From positions 145,883-209,882 of the forward strand of contig NZ_BAABJX010000017.1 in the NCBI RefSeq assembly GCF_039543525.1: 64,000 bases of DNA, in the 5' to 3' direction. The first letter of the stretch is position 1. Every line of letters starts with the position of its first letter. Below are positions 35,838-44,454 of this stretch, in pieces. The translations under genes and the position numbers were made by a program. Below the pieces are notes generated by a model. It saw only the letters and a program-made list of their open reading frames with translations, was not told the origin of the DNA and made no database searches. The DNA is from Algivirga pacifica. Lineage in GTDB: Bacteria > Bacteroidota > Bacteroidia > Cytophagales > Flammeovirgaceae.

Positions 35838-36995
35838 ATGAAGCACACGATCTTTTTATCCCTCTTTTTTGCACTTCTACTCAGTAGTTGCAACGTCAAA
35901 GAATCACAGCCGTCCTCAGCCAGTCATAAAGAAAATATCCCTAAAAAAGAACCCTTAAGAGGTGTATGGGTAACCAATGTGGATAGCAAGGTACTGTACT
36001 CCAAAGAAAAAATAGAGGAAGCCGTAGCGCTCTGTGAGGAACTAGGCATCAATACCATTTTTATGGTGACCTGGAATAAGGCCCAAACGATGTATCGTTC
36101 CCAAGTGATGAAGGACTTTACGGGTGTAGAAATAGATCCCGAACTAGATCCTGAAAATACAGGAAGGGACCCTTTACAGGAAATGATCGAGGCCGCACAC
36201 CAAAGAGGAATCAAGGTATATGCCTGGTTCGAGTTTGGTTTCTCGTCTTCCTATAATGCCAATGGAGGAATTCTATTGGAAAAGAAGCCTCATTGGGCCT
36301 CCCTGAATAATGAAGGAAAGCTTGTGAAGAAGAATGGCTTTGAATGGATGAACGCGCTGGACCCTGAGGTACAGGACTTCATGACTTCATTGGTTCTGGA
36401 GGTGGTCAACAAATACGAGGTAGATGGGATACAAGGTGACGACCGCTTACCGGCGATGCCTTCTCAGGGCGGGTATAACCCTGGAGTGATCGAAGCTTAT
36501 AAAAAAGAACACTTTGGTCAGGAGCCTCCACAATACTATAAGGATTTTGAATGGGTCAATTGGAGAGCAGAGCGCTTAAATAACTTTATGGCTTCTTTAT
36601 ACCAAAAGGTAAAGAAAGCGGACCCTAATTGTGTGGTTTCCATGGCTCCTTCCGTATACCCTTGGTCCAAAGAGGAGTATTTACAGGATTGGCCTACTTG
36701 GTTAAATCACGGATACGTAGATTTATTGATTCCTCAGGTATACCGTTACGATATCGATTTTTATCAACAGACGCTGGAAGCTTGTGCCTCCTACCCAATA
36801 CAGGCGAAGAAAGATAAGCTATACCCGGGGATGTTGATCAAGGCAGGAAGTAAAATGCCTACGGAAGCCTTTTTTGAGCAGATGCTACAAGCCAATCGTG
36901 CCGCAGGCTTTGAAGGAGAAGTTTATTTCTTCTATGAAGGACTACACCGTTATAAGGAAATTATCAAGAAATATTATTCTGAAAAAAATATATGA
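35838..36995 (+). CDS. GHL10 (DUF187) glycosyl-hydrolase-like lipoprotein, DigH-type
   Basis: 385 residues. Lipobox LLSSC gives Cys18. A short linker leads to a TIM barrel of the glycosyl hydrolase-like 10 family from about residue 42: LRGVWVTNVDSKVLYS, GINTIFMVTWNKAQTMY, RGIKVYAWFEFGFSSSY, VDGIQGDDRLPAMP, DPNCVVSMAPSVYPW, YVDLLIPQVYRYD. The E. coli member DigH (YddW) cuts denuded peptidoglycan glycan strands. Its stop overlaps the start of a second GHL10 gene by 4 bp (ATGA), so both are made together. It is probably on the cell surface or periplasmic face. Family certain; the substrate assignment to denuded glycans is inference from DigH. Confidence 0.88.
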   Translation: MKHTIFLSLFFALLLSSCNVKESQPSSASHKENIPKKEPLRGVWVTNVDSKVLYSKEKIEEAVALCEELGINTIFMVTWNKAQTMYRSQVMKDFTGVEIDPELDPENTGRDPLQEMIEAAHQRGIKVYAWFEFGFSSSYNANGGILLEKKPHWASLNNEGKLVKKNGFEWMNALDPEVQDFMTSLVLEVVNKYEVDGIQGDDRLPAMPSQGGYNPGVIEAYKKEHFGQEPPQYYKDFEWVNWRAERLNNFMASLYQKVKKADPNCVVSMAPSVYPWSKEEYLQDWPTWLNHGYVDLLIPQVYRYDIDFYQQTLEACASYPIQAKKDKLYPGMLIKAGSKMPTEAFFEQMLQANRAAGFEGEVYFFYEGLHRYKEIIKKYYSEKNI

Positions 36996-38707
36996 GACAC
37001 AACAGCAGTATCCTAATACCTGTTTTTGTGGGATTGATGTCCATGTTCTTTTGGACTTGTGATACCCAAAAAGAGATGCGCTCCTCAGAAGCCAATATCC
37101 TTTCCTTTAGCATTGAGCAAGGAGGAGAGGAGGTGACCGGACTGATCAATAGCTCCAGAAATGATATCCGTTTGGAGATTCCTCATGAATGGAATATAGA
37201 AGCTTTAGCCCCAACGGTAGAAGTGTCGGCTTATGCTAACGTATCGCCTGCATCTGGAGAAGAAAAGAACTTTACAAAAGAAGTATACTATACGGTTACA
37301 GCCGAAAACGGAGATGAAAAACAATATACCGTATATGTTACCCAGCAAGCAGCGCCTCAAGAGATTGCATTGCAAGGGATGGTGTTGCCAGAACTATATC
37401 AAGAGGGAAGCATAGAAGGCACAGAAGTTTCCTTTTCCTTACCCTATGGAACAGCTCTGGATGCGGTTAAAATAAAGTTGGACCTGTCCAATGGTGTAGT
37501 GGCTACCCCTTCTTCGGGAAGTACTGTTGACTTATCAGCTCCTTTGACATTGGTGTTGGAAAAAGAGGGACAGGTAAAAGAATATACCGTCAAGGCGACT
37601 TCCGCAAGTACACAGGAGGTGGGCGTAAGAGGCGTATGGCTAACGAATGTAGCCAGTGATGCCCTGATCTCTCAATCGACGATTGACAATGCCGTAAATC
37701 GTATCGCAGACTATGGGTTCAATACCATTTTTGTGGTGACATATAACAAGAGTAATACACTTCATCCTAGTACAGTGATGCAGGAAACCGTTGGCTATCC
37801 TACTCCTGCGTCAGTGACTTTCTATAGAGACGACTTTGATCGCTTAGCATACTTGATTGAGAAAGCCCACGCAAGAGACTTGAAAGTTATTGCTTGGTTT
37901 GAGTATGGCTTTGCCTCTCACTACGAAGGCCAACCCTCACCTATTTTAAATAAACACCCTGACTGGGCCAGTGAACAGCTCAATACATACTCTCTTAATG
38001 GGGTTACTCAGAATATTACCCGAAAGAATAATTTTTATTGGTTAAACGGCTTCCACCCAGAGGTACAACAGTTTATGCATGACCTCATTCTGGAGGTGGT
38101 GAATAACTATGAGGTGGATGGTATTCAGGGAGACGATCGCTTACCGGCGATGCCAATCAACGGAGGGTATGATGCGTTTACGAAAAGGCTATACAAAGAA
38201 GAAACAGGGAAAGAGGTGCCAACGTCAGATGCCGAAACACATTGGAAACAGTGGAGAGCCGATAAACTATCAGATTTCGGAGAGTGGGTATATAAAGATG
38301 TAAAAGAAGCAGACCCCAATTGTCTGGTAACCTGGTCGCCTAGCCCAAGAGGATGGAGCTTGGATAACTACCTACAAGATTGGGAAGAGTGGCTACGACG
38401 AGGAATAGTTGACGTAGTATCCCCTCAGCTGTACCGAAAAGAGGAACAAGGACTAGGAGCCTATACTTCCTTACTCAAAGGAGACCTAGATGTTTTGGCC
38501 CCTTACAGCAAGCATTATTATCCAGGGATTCTCACCAGAGTAGGCGATTACATTCCATCAGATGAGTACTTGGTGAACCTGGTGCGCTACAACCGAAAGC
38601 AAGGAGTGCAAGGCGAAGTATGGTTCTTCTACGAAGCATTATGGAGCAAGCGAAAGGTCTTTCCAGCCATCTATCCGGCTCCAGCCAAGTTTCCTGAAAA
38701 CCTCTAA
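36992..38707 (+). CDS. GHL10 (DUF187) lipoprotein with two DUF5018-like modules
   Basis: 571 residues. Lipobox FFWTC gives Cys23. Two beta-sandwich modules of the DUF5018 type (about 33-118 and 122-203) precede a GHL10 barrel (about 206-571) closely similar to the upstream paralogue: VRGVWLTNVASDALISQ, FNTIFVVTYNKSNT, LKVIAWFEYGFASHY, VDGIQGDDRLPAMP, QGEVWFFYEALW. The extra N-terminal modules probably hold the barrel away from the membrane or bind glycan, and match the module in the lipoprotein at 34175. Translation is coupled to the preceding gene through ATGA. Same family caveat: DigH-like activity is inferred, not shown. Confidence 0.88.
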   Translation: MRHNSSILIPVFVGLMSMFFWTCDTQKEMRSSEANILSFSIEQGGEEVTGLINSSRNDIRLEIPHEWNIEALAPTVEVSAYANVSPASGEEKNFTKEVYYTVTAENGDEKQYTVYVTQQAAPQEIALQGMVLPELYQEGSIEGTEVSFSLPYGTALDAVKIKLDLSNGVVATPSSGSTVDLSAPLTLVLEKEGQVKEYTVKATSASTQEVGVRGVWLTNVASDALISQSTIDNAVNRIADYGFNTIFVVTYNKSNTLHPSTVMQETVGYPTPASVTFYRDDFDRLAYLIEKAHARDLKVIAWFEYGFASHYEGQPSPILNKHPDWASEQLNTYSLNGVTQNITRKNNFYWLNGFHPEVQQFMHDLILEVVNNYEVDGIQGDDRLPAMPINGGYDAFTKRLYKEETGKEVPTSDAETHWKQWRADKLSDFGEWVYKDVKEADPNCLVTWSPSPRGWSLDNYLQDWEEWLRRGIVDVVSPQLYRKEEQGLGAYTSLLKGDLDVLAPYSKHYYPGILTRVGDYIPSDEYLVNLVRYNRKQGVQGEVWFFYEALWSKRKVFPAIYPAPAKFPENL

Positions 38708-38724
38708 GTATTCTGAAAGGGACT

Positions 38725-38886
38725 GTTCATGCCGCTACACGGTGTATGTTAATTGAGCTTCACTCCATTACATGGCGTCTTGATTCGAGTTGATATGTTG
38801 TATGAGCATATATATCAATCAACAGTTCAACTCGAATCAACGATTCAACTTAATACGACGTATTGAAATTCAACGATTCAACAAAG
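38725..38886. repeat. GTTGAT/ATCAAC palindrome
   Basis: TACACGGTG and CCAT-TAC-ATGG hairpins, then TTGATTCGAGTTGATATGTTG pairing loosely with CAATCAACAGTTCAACTCGAATCAA, then ATTCAACGATTCAACAAAG. It ends two bases before the start codon of the next gene. It keeps the frame open upstream of that gene, giving a false longer N terminus. Confidence 0.8.
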
Positions 38887-38888
38887 AT

Positions 38889-40148
38889 ATGATTGTGAAG
38901 AAAATACCTATAGCGCTATTCCTATCATTCTTTCTGTTCCAATGTGGCGGTCAAGAAGGAGTGAATGAGCAAGAAATCCTTTTTGCAAGCAGGGCAACAC
39001 AACAAGAGCGTACGGCTTTTAAGAATAAGTTAACCGAAGAAATTATTGGTGGTGTAAGCACATCGTCTTCGGATAGCCTGAATGAGTCCGCATGGCAAGG
39101 GGCGTATTGGGGAATGGGCATGTCGCATACCCGAAATGCCGAAACAAAAGCCATCATTCAAAAAGGCTTTACAAACTATCAAAAGGGAAGCCCTGCCTAT
39201 AGAAGGGGATTGCTGGAAGCTGCTTATACCTTGTATCCCAATGATTTTGTGGAAGAATGTCAAAGCGTATTGGGTCAGGAAACACACCCTAAGTTATTTG
39301 CCATGATAGCCATCTATTTGCATCGGGCAGGTGTCAATCAACCTCTTCAAGCAATATTGGAAAAACGCTTTCCTAATTATAAGGAAGAGGTCATCCTAGC
39401 GCAACTAGCTTATCACCTAAGTGGTGAGCAAAAAAAGCAATTAAATAATCGTCCGGATCTTCAGGCACTTTTTGCACATCAGCAACAACATGGGTTGCCG
39501 GTGATCTATTCATTTCAGCGTTTGTCCCGTCAGTTTCCGGGATTAGCGATTGTTCAGCGGGCTGATGGATCTTTTGTGAAGGATGAGAAAGGAAGGGTAC
39601 AGACCTTTCCACAACTGGCAATGGCCGCATCGGATATGCCTTCTTTCCTTACCAATGGCAACACGCCGGAAGGTGTATTTTCTATTCAGGGAATAGGGAA
39701 TTCTGAGAATGTATTTATAGGCCCTTCTCCGACAGTGGATATGCGGATGCCTTTTGAAGCTCCCAAGCAAGAATACTTTCACAGCAAAGATACTTCTTCC
39801 TGGAGTATGGAAGATTACCTCTCACTATTTCCTGAGGAATGGAAAACCTATACCCCGATTCAAGCAGCTTATTGGGCAGGTAAGGCAGGAAGGTCAGAGA
39901 TCATTGCGCATGGCTCAACCATTAATCCGGAGTTTTTTCAAGAAGCAAGTTTTTATCCTTTGACCCCTTCTTTGGGATGCTTAACCGCATTGGAACTGTG
40001 GGATGAGCAAACCGGAGCGTTAAAAGAATCCTCTCAGCAAGAGCTGATCGAAGCGTTTAGTGCAGAGGCAGTCACTAAGGGATATTACTATGTCATCAAT
40101 TTGGATGATCAGGAAAGAAGTGTATTGCCTGAAGATCTAGTGAAATAG
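38889..40148 (+). CDS. L,D-transpeptidase-like (YkuD-type) lipoprotein
   Basis: 419 residues from the ATG at 38889, where the lipobox FLFQC (Cys19) is well placed; the open frame extending 99 bp upstream is repeat DNA. Residues about 30-200 are helical and rich in Gln/Ala/Leu, possibly a TPR-like region. The C-terminal half carries the YkuD-type pattern: H341 in IIAHGSTI and S361-x-G-C364 in TPSLGCLTALELWD. L,D-transpeptidases make or edit 3-3 crosslinks, or attach proteins to peptidoglycan; some relatives are hydrolytic. It lies directly after two DigH-like genes, which favours a peptidoglycan link for this part of the locus. Catalytic motif clear, exact reaction not. Confidence 0.75.
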   Translation: MIVKKIPIALFLSFFLFQCGGQEGVNEQEILFASRATQQERTAFKNKLTEEIIGGVSTSSSDSLNESAWQGAYWGMGMSHTRNAETKAIIQKGFTNYQKGSPAYRRGLLEAAYTLYPNDFVEECQSVLGQETHPKLFAMIAIYLHRAGVNQPLQAILEKRFPNYKEEVILAQLAYHLSGEQKKQLNNRPDLQALFAHQQQHGLPVIYSFQRLSRQFPGLAIVQRADGSFVKDEKGRVQTFPQLAMAASDMPSFLTNGNTPEGVFSIQGIGNSENVFIGPSPTVDMRMPFEAPKQEYFHSKDTSSWSMEDYLSLFPEEWKTYTPIQAAYWAGKAGRSEIIAHGSTINPEFFQEASFYPLTPSLGCLTALELWDEQTGALKESSQQELIEAFSAEAVTKGYYYVINLDDQERSVLPEDLVK

Positions 40149-40149
40149 T

Positions 40150-40310
40150 GCAGGGTATCGATAGGATAGGGCGCTGATAGCACAAGGCACCAATAGCACA
40201 GGGCACCAATAGCACAGGGCACCAATAGCACAGGGCACCGCCCTGTGTAACAATAAAACACAACTAAACAACATCAACGAGCGAAGCTCAACTAAACACC
40301 ATCAACAAAA
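40150..40310. repeat. 16-bp tandem arms (AATAGCACAGGGCACC) closing in one hairpin
   Basis: Three exact copies of AATAGCACAGGGCACC plus degenerate ones upstream, then GCCCTGTG, the only 3' arm. It is followed by AACTAAACAACATCAAC, GAGC-GAA-GCTC (40281-40291) and AACTAAACACCATCAAC immediately before the next start codon. Confidence 0.9.
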
Positions 40311-40311
40311 A

Positions 40312-42552
40312 ATGCGAAATACATTTACCCTAATAATTGCTTTGCTCTGTATTACCCTTGGAGCAAACGCACAAAGTGGCCATGGTATTCAATGGCAGCA
40401 AGTCACCAACACCGGATTACCTTCCGCAGTAGAATACTATGAGTCTACTTCAGATTTGGAAGGAGGACAAAAGTTAAAAGCTTTTTATACCAAAGTAGAC
40501 TTTTCTACAGGAGAAGTAGCCTTAAAAACCACCATGACTACTTCTGGATTTCAGAAGCCTTCTGCCTTTGCCAAAAATTATGGAGGTAAGGTATATACGG
40601 CCATTAATGGAGGGTTTTATGGTGCGAATGGGTCAGTCAGCCTCGTGATTGATAACTCAGATATTCTAGCCCATAACATCTTTGCCTTGAGTCGTTCGGG
40701 AAAGACGTATTACCCAACCCGTTCGGCTATAGGGATTAATAAAGAAAAGAAATTGGCAATCGATTGGGTATATGGTTTTACAGGGGATAAAACAGTATAC
40801 AGTTATACCCAACCTGCTCAGAATGTAGAAGGGGAGCAGCCACTACCTTCTCCTTCCCAATCCACAGGAAGTTTGTGGGAACAGGAAATGGCAATGGGTG
40901 GAGGCCCTTTGCTGATCAAGGATGGTGAAGCTGTAGCGGATTATGGGTTTGAATTGTTTCCGGCAGATATCGTAGGCTCAAGAGCGCCACGAACAGCGGT
41001 AGGAATCACAGCTAATAATGAACTCATCTCTTTAGTAGTGGATGGACGACAGTCAGGGTATAGTGATGGGGTGACACTTCGAGAGTTGACGGATATGCTG
41101 GAAGACTTGGGATGCGTCGCCGCTTTGAATCTTGATGGAGGAGGATCTTCAGCGATGGTGGTAGATGATGAGGTAGTCAATAAACCTTCGGATGGATCAG
41201 AACGATCGGTAAAATCGGTACTGATGGTAGTAGCGGCTCCTAAAGTAATGGATACAGAAGGAGATGCCTATCAGGAAAAGGGAACAGTACCTTTTGAGGA
41301 AGCTTCTTCTCAAGAGGGGTATGGAACATCCCCTTCCAGAATAGTAACAACAGACCAGGAAAAGGTAACGGCAGAAGCGATCTATACCTTGGAGGGGATT
41401 GTGCCGGGAAAGTACGAAGTGGAAGCCTGGTGGCAATCCAGTGAGGAGTACGCCTCTGACGCTACCTTTCAAGTACGTAAAGGAGAGGATGATTTTACCC
41501 AGGAAGAAGTAAAGGTTGATCAAACGGATACAGAAAAATCACATCAGTTTAACACATTGGGTGTTTTTGACCTGAGTGAAAAAGACTCCATTGTGTTGGT
41601 GAATCAGACCACGACAGGATCGAAGGTAAATATCGATGCAATTCGCCTAAGATATCTGGAGAAAAGTAAGCCTACGTTAGCATTCACGTCAGGGTGGGAC
41701 CCTTCGGAGACCTATGCAAAAAATGAGGAGTTATCGCTTTCCTTTTCGTCAGAATCTCCCAATACTGGCGTTCCTTTAACCTCCTTAAAATTGACCAAAA
41801 AAGTCGGTAGCCAGAAGGAAATACTATGGGATTATACGGTGGCAGAGGGAGAAGAAGTATATCAACTGCAAGGGGAGGCAGCCTTTACGGTCACAGAGGA
41901 AGTCGGAATGAAAATCACACTGCTATTGGAAGCGGTTGATAGTACAGGAGAAGTTCACACTGATGAAGCACTTTTTTATGTAACTGCCCAAAGTCCTACG
42001 ATTCTGTTTGACAATAACCGTACAAGAATGGAGGGAACACATGAAGTAGGGGAAGTGCTTTCTATTCCTTTAAGCTTTGCTCCTGTAAAAGATAGCCGAC
42101 CGTTGAAGCAACTGTCCATATACTTTATAGCAGGAGAAGAGGAACGTCTACTGAAAGAGGAATCGATCGCAGAGGGAGTTTCAGCCTATACCTATACCTA
42201 CGAGGTAACCAATGAGGCTTCTGAGGCTATTCTTAGTTTTCAGATTGAGGATGTCAATGGATATATCTCCAAAGCACTTTATACCATGCAGGTACCTACT
42301 GTATTAGGGGTGTCGATAGCTGATTTTCCACAAGATTTGAAAATAACGTATACAGAGGAGGAATGGCAGGTTACTTCAAGTCGACAACCTATTCTGGGAG
42401 CAGCGCTCTATACTCTGGAAGGAAGAGTACTTTATGAAAAACCCTATGAGTATGGGGTGAAAAATGTACGAATTCCCTTAAAAACAACAGGACAAATCTA
42501 CCTTCTAAAGATCATTACTTCAGAAGGGACTTTTACGAGAAAAGTGATGTAA
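40312..42552 (+). CDS. Phosphodiester glycosidase (NAGPA) family protein with T9SS domain
   Basis: 746 residues. A signal peptide ends at NAQS. Residues about 55-305 match the phosphodiester glycosidase/NAGPA family: INGGFYGANG, MGGGPLLIKDG, PRTAVGI and the signature LNLDGGGSSAMVV (N273-x-D275-G-G-G). The family includes the mammalian enzyme that removes GlcNAc from GlcNAc-phosphomannose, so a HexNAc-1-phosphodiester is the expected bond. A golvesin/Xly-like beta domain follows (about 325-445), then two beta-sandwich repeats. The tail is a T9SS type A sorting domain (AALYTLEGRVLYEKP, GQIYLLKI), so it is secreted. It fits removal of phosphodiester-linked amino sugars from a polymer in this locus. 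Confidence 0.85.
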   Translation: MRNTFTLIIALLCITLGANAQSGHGIQWQQVTNTGLPSAVEYYESTSDLEGGQKLKAFYTKVDFSTGEVALKTTMTTSGFQKPSAFAKNYGGKVYTAINGGFYGANGSVSLVIDNSDILAHNIFALSRSGKTYYPTRSAIGINKEKKLAIDWVYGFTGDKTVYSYTQPAQNVEGEQPLPSPSQSTGSLWEQEMAMGGGPLLIKDGEAVADYGFELFPADIVGSRAPRTAVGITANNELISLVVDGRQSGYSDGVTLRELTDMLEDLGCVAALNLDGGGSSAMVVDDEVVNKPSDGSERSVKSVLMVVAAPKVMDTEGDAYQEKGTVPFEEASSQEGYGTSPSRIVTTDQEKVTAEAIYTLEGIVPGKYEVEAWWQSSEEYASDATFQVRKGEDDFTQEEVKVDQTDTEKSHQFNTLGVFDLSEKDSIVLVNQTTTGSKVNIDAIRLRYLEKSKPTLAFTSGWDPSETYAKNEELSLSFSSESPNTGVPLTSLKLTKKVGSQKEILWDYTVAEGEEVYQLQGEAAFTVTEEVGMKITLLLEAVDSTGEVHTDEALFYVTAQSPTILFDNNRTRMEGTHEVGEVLSIPLSFAPVKDSRPLKQLSIYFIAGEEERLLKEESIAEGVSAYTYTYEVTNEASEAILSFQIEDVNGYISKALYTMQVPTVLGVSIADFPQDLKITYTEEEWQVTSSRQPILGAALYTLEGRVLYEKPYEYGVKNVRIPLKTTGQIYLLKIITSEGTFTRKVM

Positions 42553-42646
42553 AGGACAATGCCTTGATGGAAATAGCGCTTTTATTTTTTAGCCCTTTTT
42601 TCTACACTTTTTACGATCCTATATAACTGATATAATCCAAGTTACT

Positions 42647-44131
42647 ATGCAGATATTACAAACACTGGGGCTGTTGCTGGTTTTCTTGAGCATGGCAGGA
42701 CTTATGTTCAAGCGCATCCTTCCCGCATTAATTGCTTTACCCTTAATGGCCTTATTGGTGGCGATTATAGGTGGAGTTACATTGGACGATCTGATTACTC
42801 ATGTGATTGGTGGAGGAGCAACCAAACTAAGTACTGCGATGGTCGTGGCTATTTTTGGAGGTATGCTCAGTATATTATTGCAGAAGACCAAAGTAGCCGA
42901 AGCGTTTATCAAAAAGGGAGCTGAACTTTCTGGGGATAATCCTTGGGCGATTTCCGTATTGATGTACGTATTGATAGTTCTACTTTTTACCACCTTGGGT
43001 GGATTGGGCGCGATCATTATGGTAGCAACTATTGTTTTACCCATTTTGTCTTCTGTGGGGGTAGGCTCCATGACTGCAGTTGGAATATTCTTGATGGGGG
43101 TGAGTATTGGTGGAGCACTGAACGTGACCAACTGGGCCGTTTATGTCAATGTCTTGGGGTTGGAAGTCAATGAAGTACGTCCATTTGCCCTGGTGATGTT
43201 TGGGTTCGGATTTTTAGCTTCTCTAGTCTATATCACATTACAACTATATAGAGATGGCCACAATGTCAAATTGAAGAAAATAGCTTTTCGTTCCCTGGTA
43301 CTCTTGCTATTGGCAGGGGGTGCAAAAGGAAGTTATGATTATCTATTATCAGCTTCTTCAAAAGAATTAGTAGATGCCGGATTGCAGTACATAGGAACAG
43401 GGTTGAAATATACCGTTGGCTTGGGGATACTATGGTTGTTTGCTATTGCTATTGTTCGCTTGATCACTAGAGCCAATGAGAAAGCAACGGCGCCACATTG
43501 GATTACCGTATTCTCTCCAATCATTCCACTTTTCTTGATCTTACTTTTTGATGTTGACTTTATCGCAGCCTTTGTCATAGGGCTATGCTATACCTTTATC
43601 GCCACCTATAAACCAGGCGCTTTGAACGTATTTATTCAATCTTGTTTTGAAGGGGCTTCGGTCGTGATGCCCGCAGTTATTCTGATGTTCGGTATCGGAA
43701 TGTTGCTGGTGGCGATTATGGGTCCCGGAGGACAGGTAGCCCTGACACATTATGTAGGAGGAGACTGGCCTGTGATGGCTTTGCTTCGACCACTAATGGC
43801 TGATATCATCCCAGAAGGCCCTATGGCGTATGTATTGGTGTTTGCGGTGTTGGCTCCAATGGCCTTGTATCGCGGTCCGTTGAATGTATGGGGTATGGGG
43901 TATGGCTTGGCAGCCGTATTGTTGGCAAGTGGTATGCCCGGAGGAGCAATCATGGGGGTATTAATGTCTACTGGACAGATTCAAGGGATTAGTGATCCAA
44001 CCAATATCCAAAATGTATGGCTGGCTAATGAGATGAAAGTGGATGTCCAAAAAGTGCTGTGGAATACCTTGGGGTATTCCTGGATACTGGCTATTGCAGG
44101 CCTGATCGTAGCAGCATGGATGTTCGTCTAA
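42647..44131 (+). CDS. Ion-transporter-superfamily permease (GntP/CitM-like), substrate unknown
   Basis: 494 residues, about 12 hydrophobic helices, no signal peptide. Repeated Gly-rich membrane motifs (GGGATKLSTAMVVAIFGGML, TTLGGLGAIIMVATIVLPIL, GPGGQVALTHYVGGDWPVMALLRPLMADIIPEGPMAYVLV, ISDPTNIQNVW) match the broad gluconate/citrate/C4-dicarboxylate transporter superfamily. It precedes the HyuA-like gene, with a palindrome between. I suggest it imports an acidic product such as a sugar acid, lactate-like or lactam-type compound for that enzyme, but nothing in the sequence fixes the substrate. Confidence 0.7.
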   Translation: MQILQTLGLLLVFLSMAGLMFKRILPALIALPLMALLVAIIGGVTLDDLITHVIGGGATKLSTAMVVAIFGGMLSILLQKTKVAEAFIKKGAELSGDNPWAISVLMYVLIVLLFTTLGGLGAIIMVATIVLPILSSVGVGSMTAVGIFLMGVSIGGALNVTNWAVYVNVLGLEVNEVRPFALVMFGFGFLASLVYITLQLYRDGHNVKLKKIAFRSLVLLLLAGGAKGSYDYLLSASSKELVDAGLQYIGTGLKYTVGLGILWLFAIAIVRLITRANEKATAPHWITVFSPIIPLFLILLFDVDFIAAFVIGLCYTFIATYKPGALNVFIQSCFEGASVVMPAVILMFGIGMLLVAIMGPGGQVALTHYVGGDWPVMALLRPLMADIIPEGPMAYVLVFAVLAPMALYRGPLNVWGMGYGLAAVLLASGMPGGAIMGVLMSTGQIQGISDPTNIQNVWLANEMKVDVQKVLWNTLGYSWILAIAGLIVAAWMFV

Positions 44132-44138
44132 AAAAGGC

Positions 44139-44366
44139 GTTTGAATAATTAACCGACAGTTGAGTCCATTACATGGCGTCGGTTACGCCGCTAGTTGAGT
44201 AGAGCTTCGCTCCGTTGAGTAGCCCTTTGGGCTGTTGAGCTTTTAGAGTACTGCTATTTCTCAACAGCCCGAAGGGCTACTCAACGGAGCGAAGCTCTAC
44301 TCAACGACACGCAGTGTCACTCAACAAAGCTATTTAGTAGTATGACAGTTATTTATTCAAACTTAA
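44139..44366. repeat. TTGAATA-ended chain of mini-hairpins
   Basis: Outer ends GTTTGAATAATTAACCG and ATTTATTCAAACTTAA. Inside, GTTGAG-linked hairpins include CCAT-TAC-ATGG, AGAGC-TTC-GCTC and AGCCC-TTT-GGGCT. They are mirrored by AGCCC-GAA-GGGCT, GGAGC-GAA-GCTCT and GACAC-GCA-GTGTC. It occupies most of the 323-bp gap; the rest is unremarkable. Confidence 0.9.
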
Positions 44367-44454
44367 TCAGCCTAAGACCTGCAGCGGATTTGCACTACGC
44401 TTTCTAAATACACTACGTCCTAAAATTGACAGCATTGACTAACCCCCTAAAAAC

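Noticed and set aside
40150..40260. Possible CRISPR-like direct repeats
   Set aside because: Units of 16 bp are directly adjacent without unique spacers, and no cas gene is nearby.
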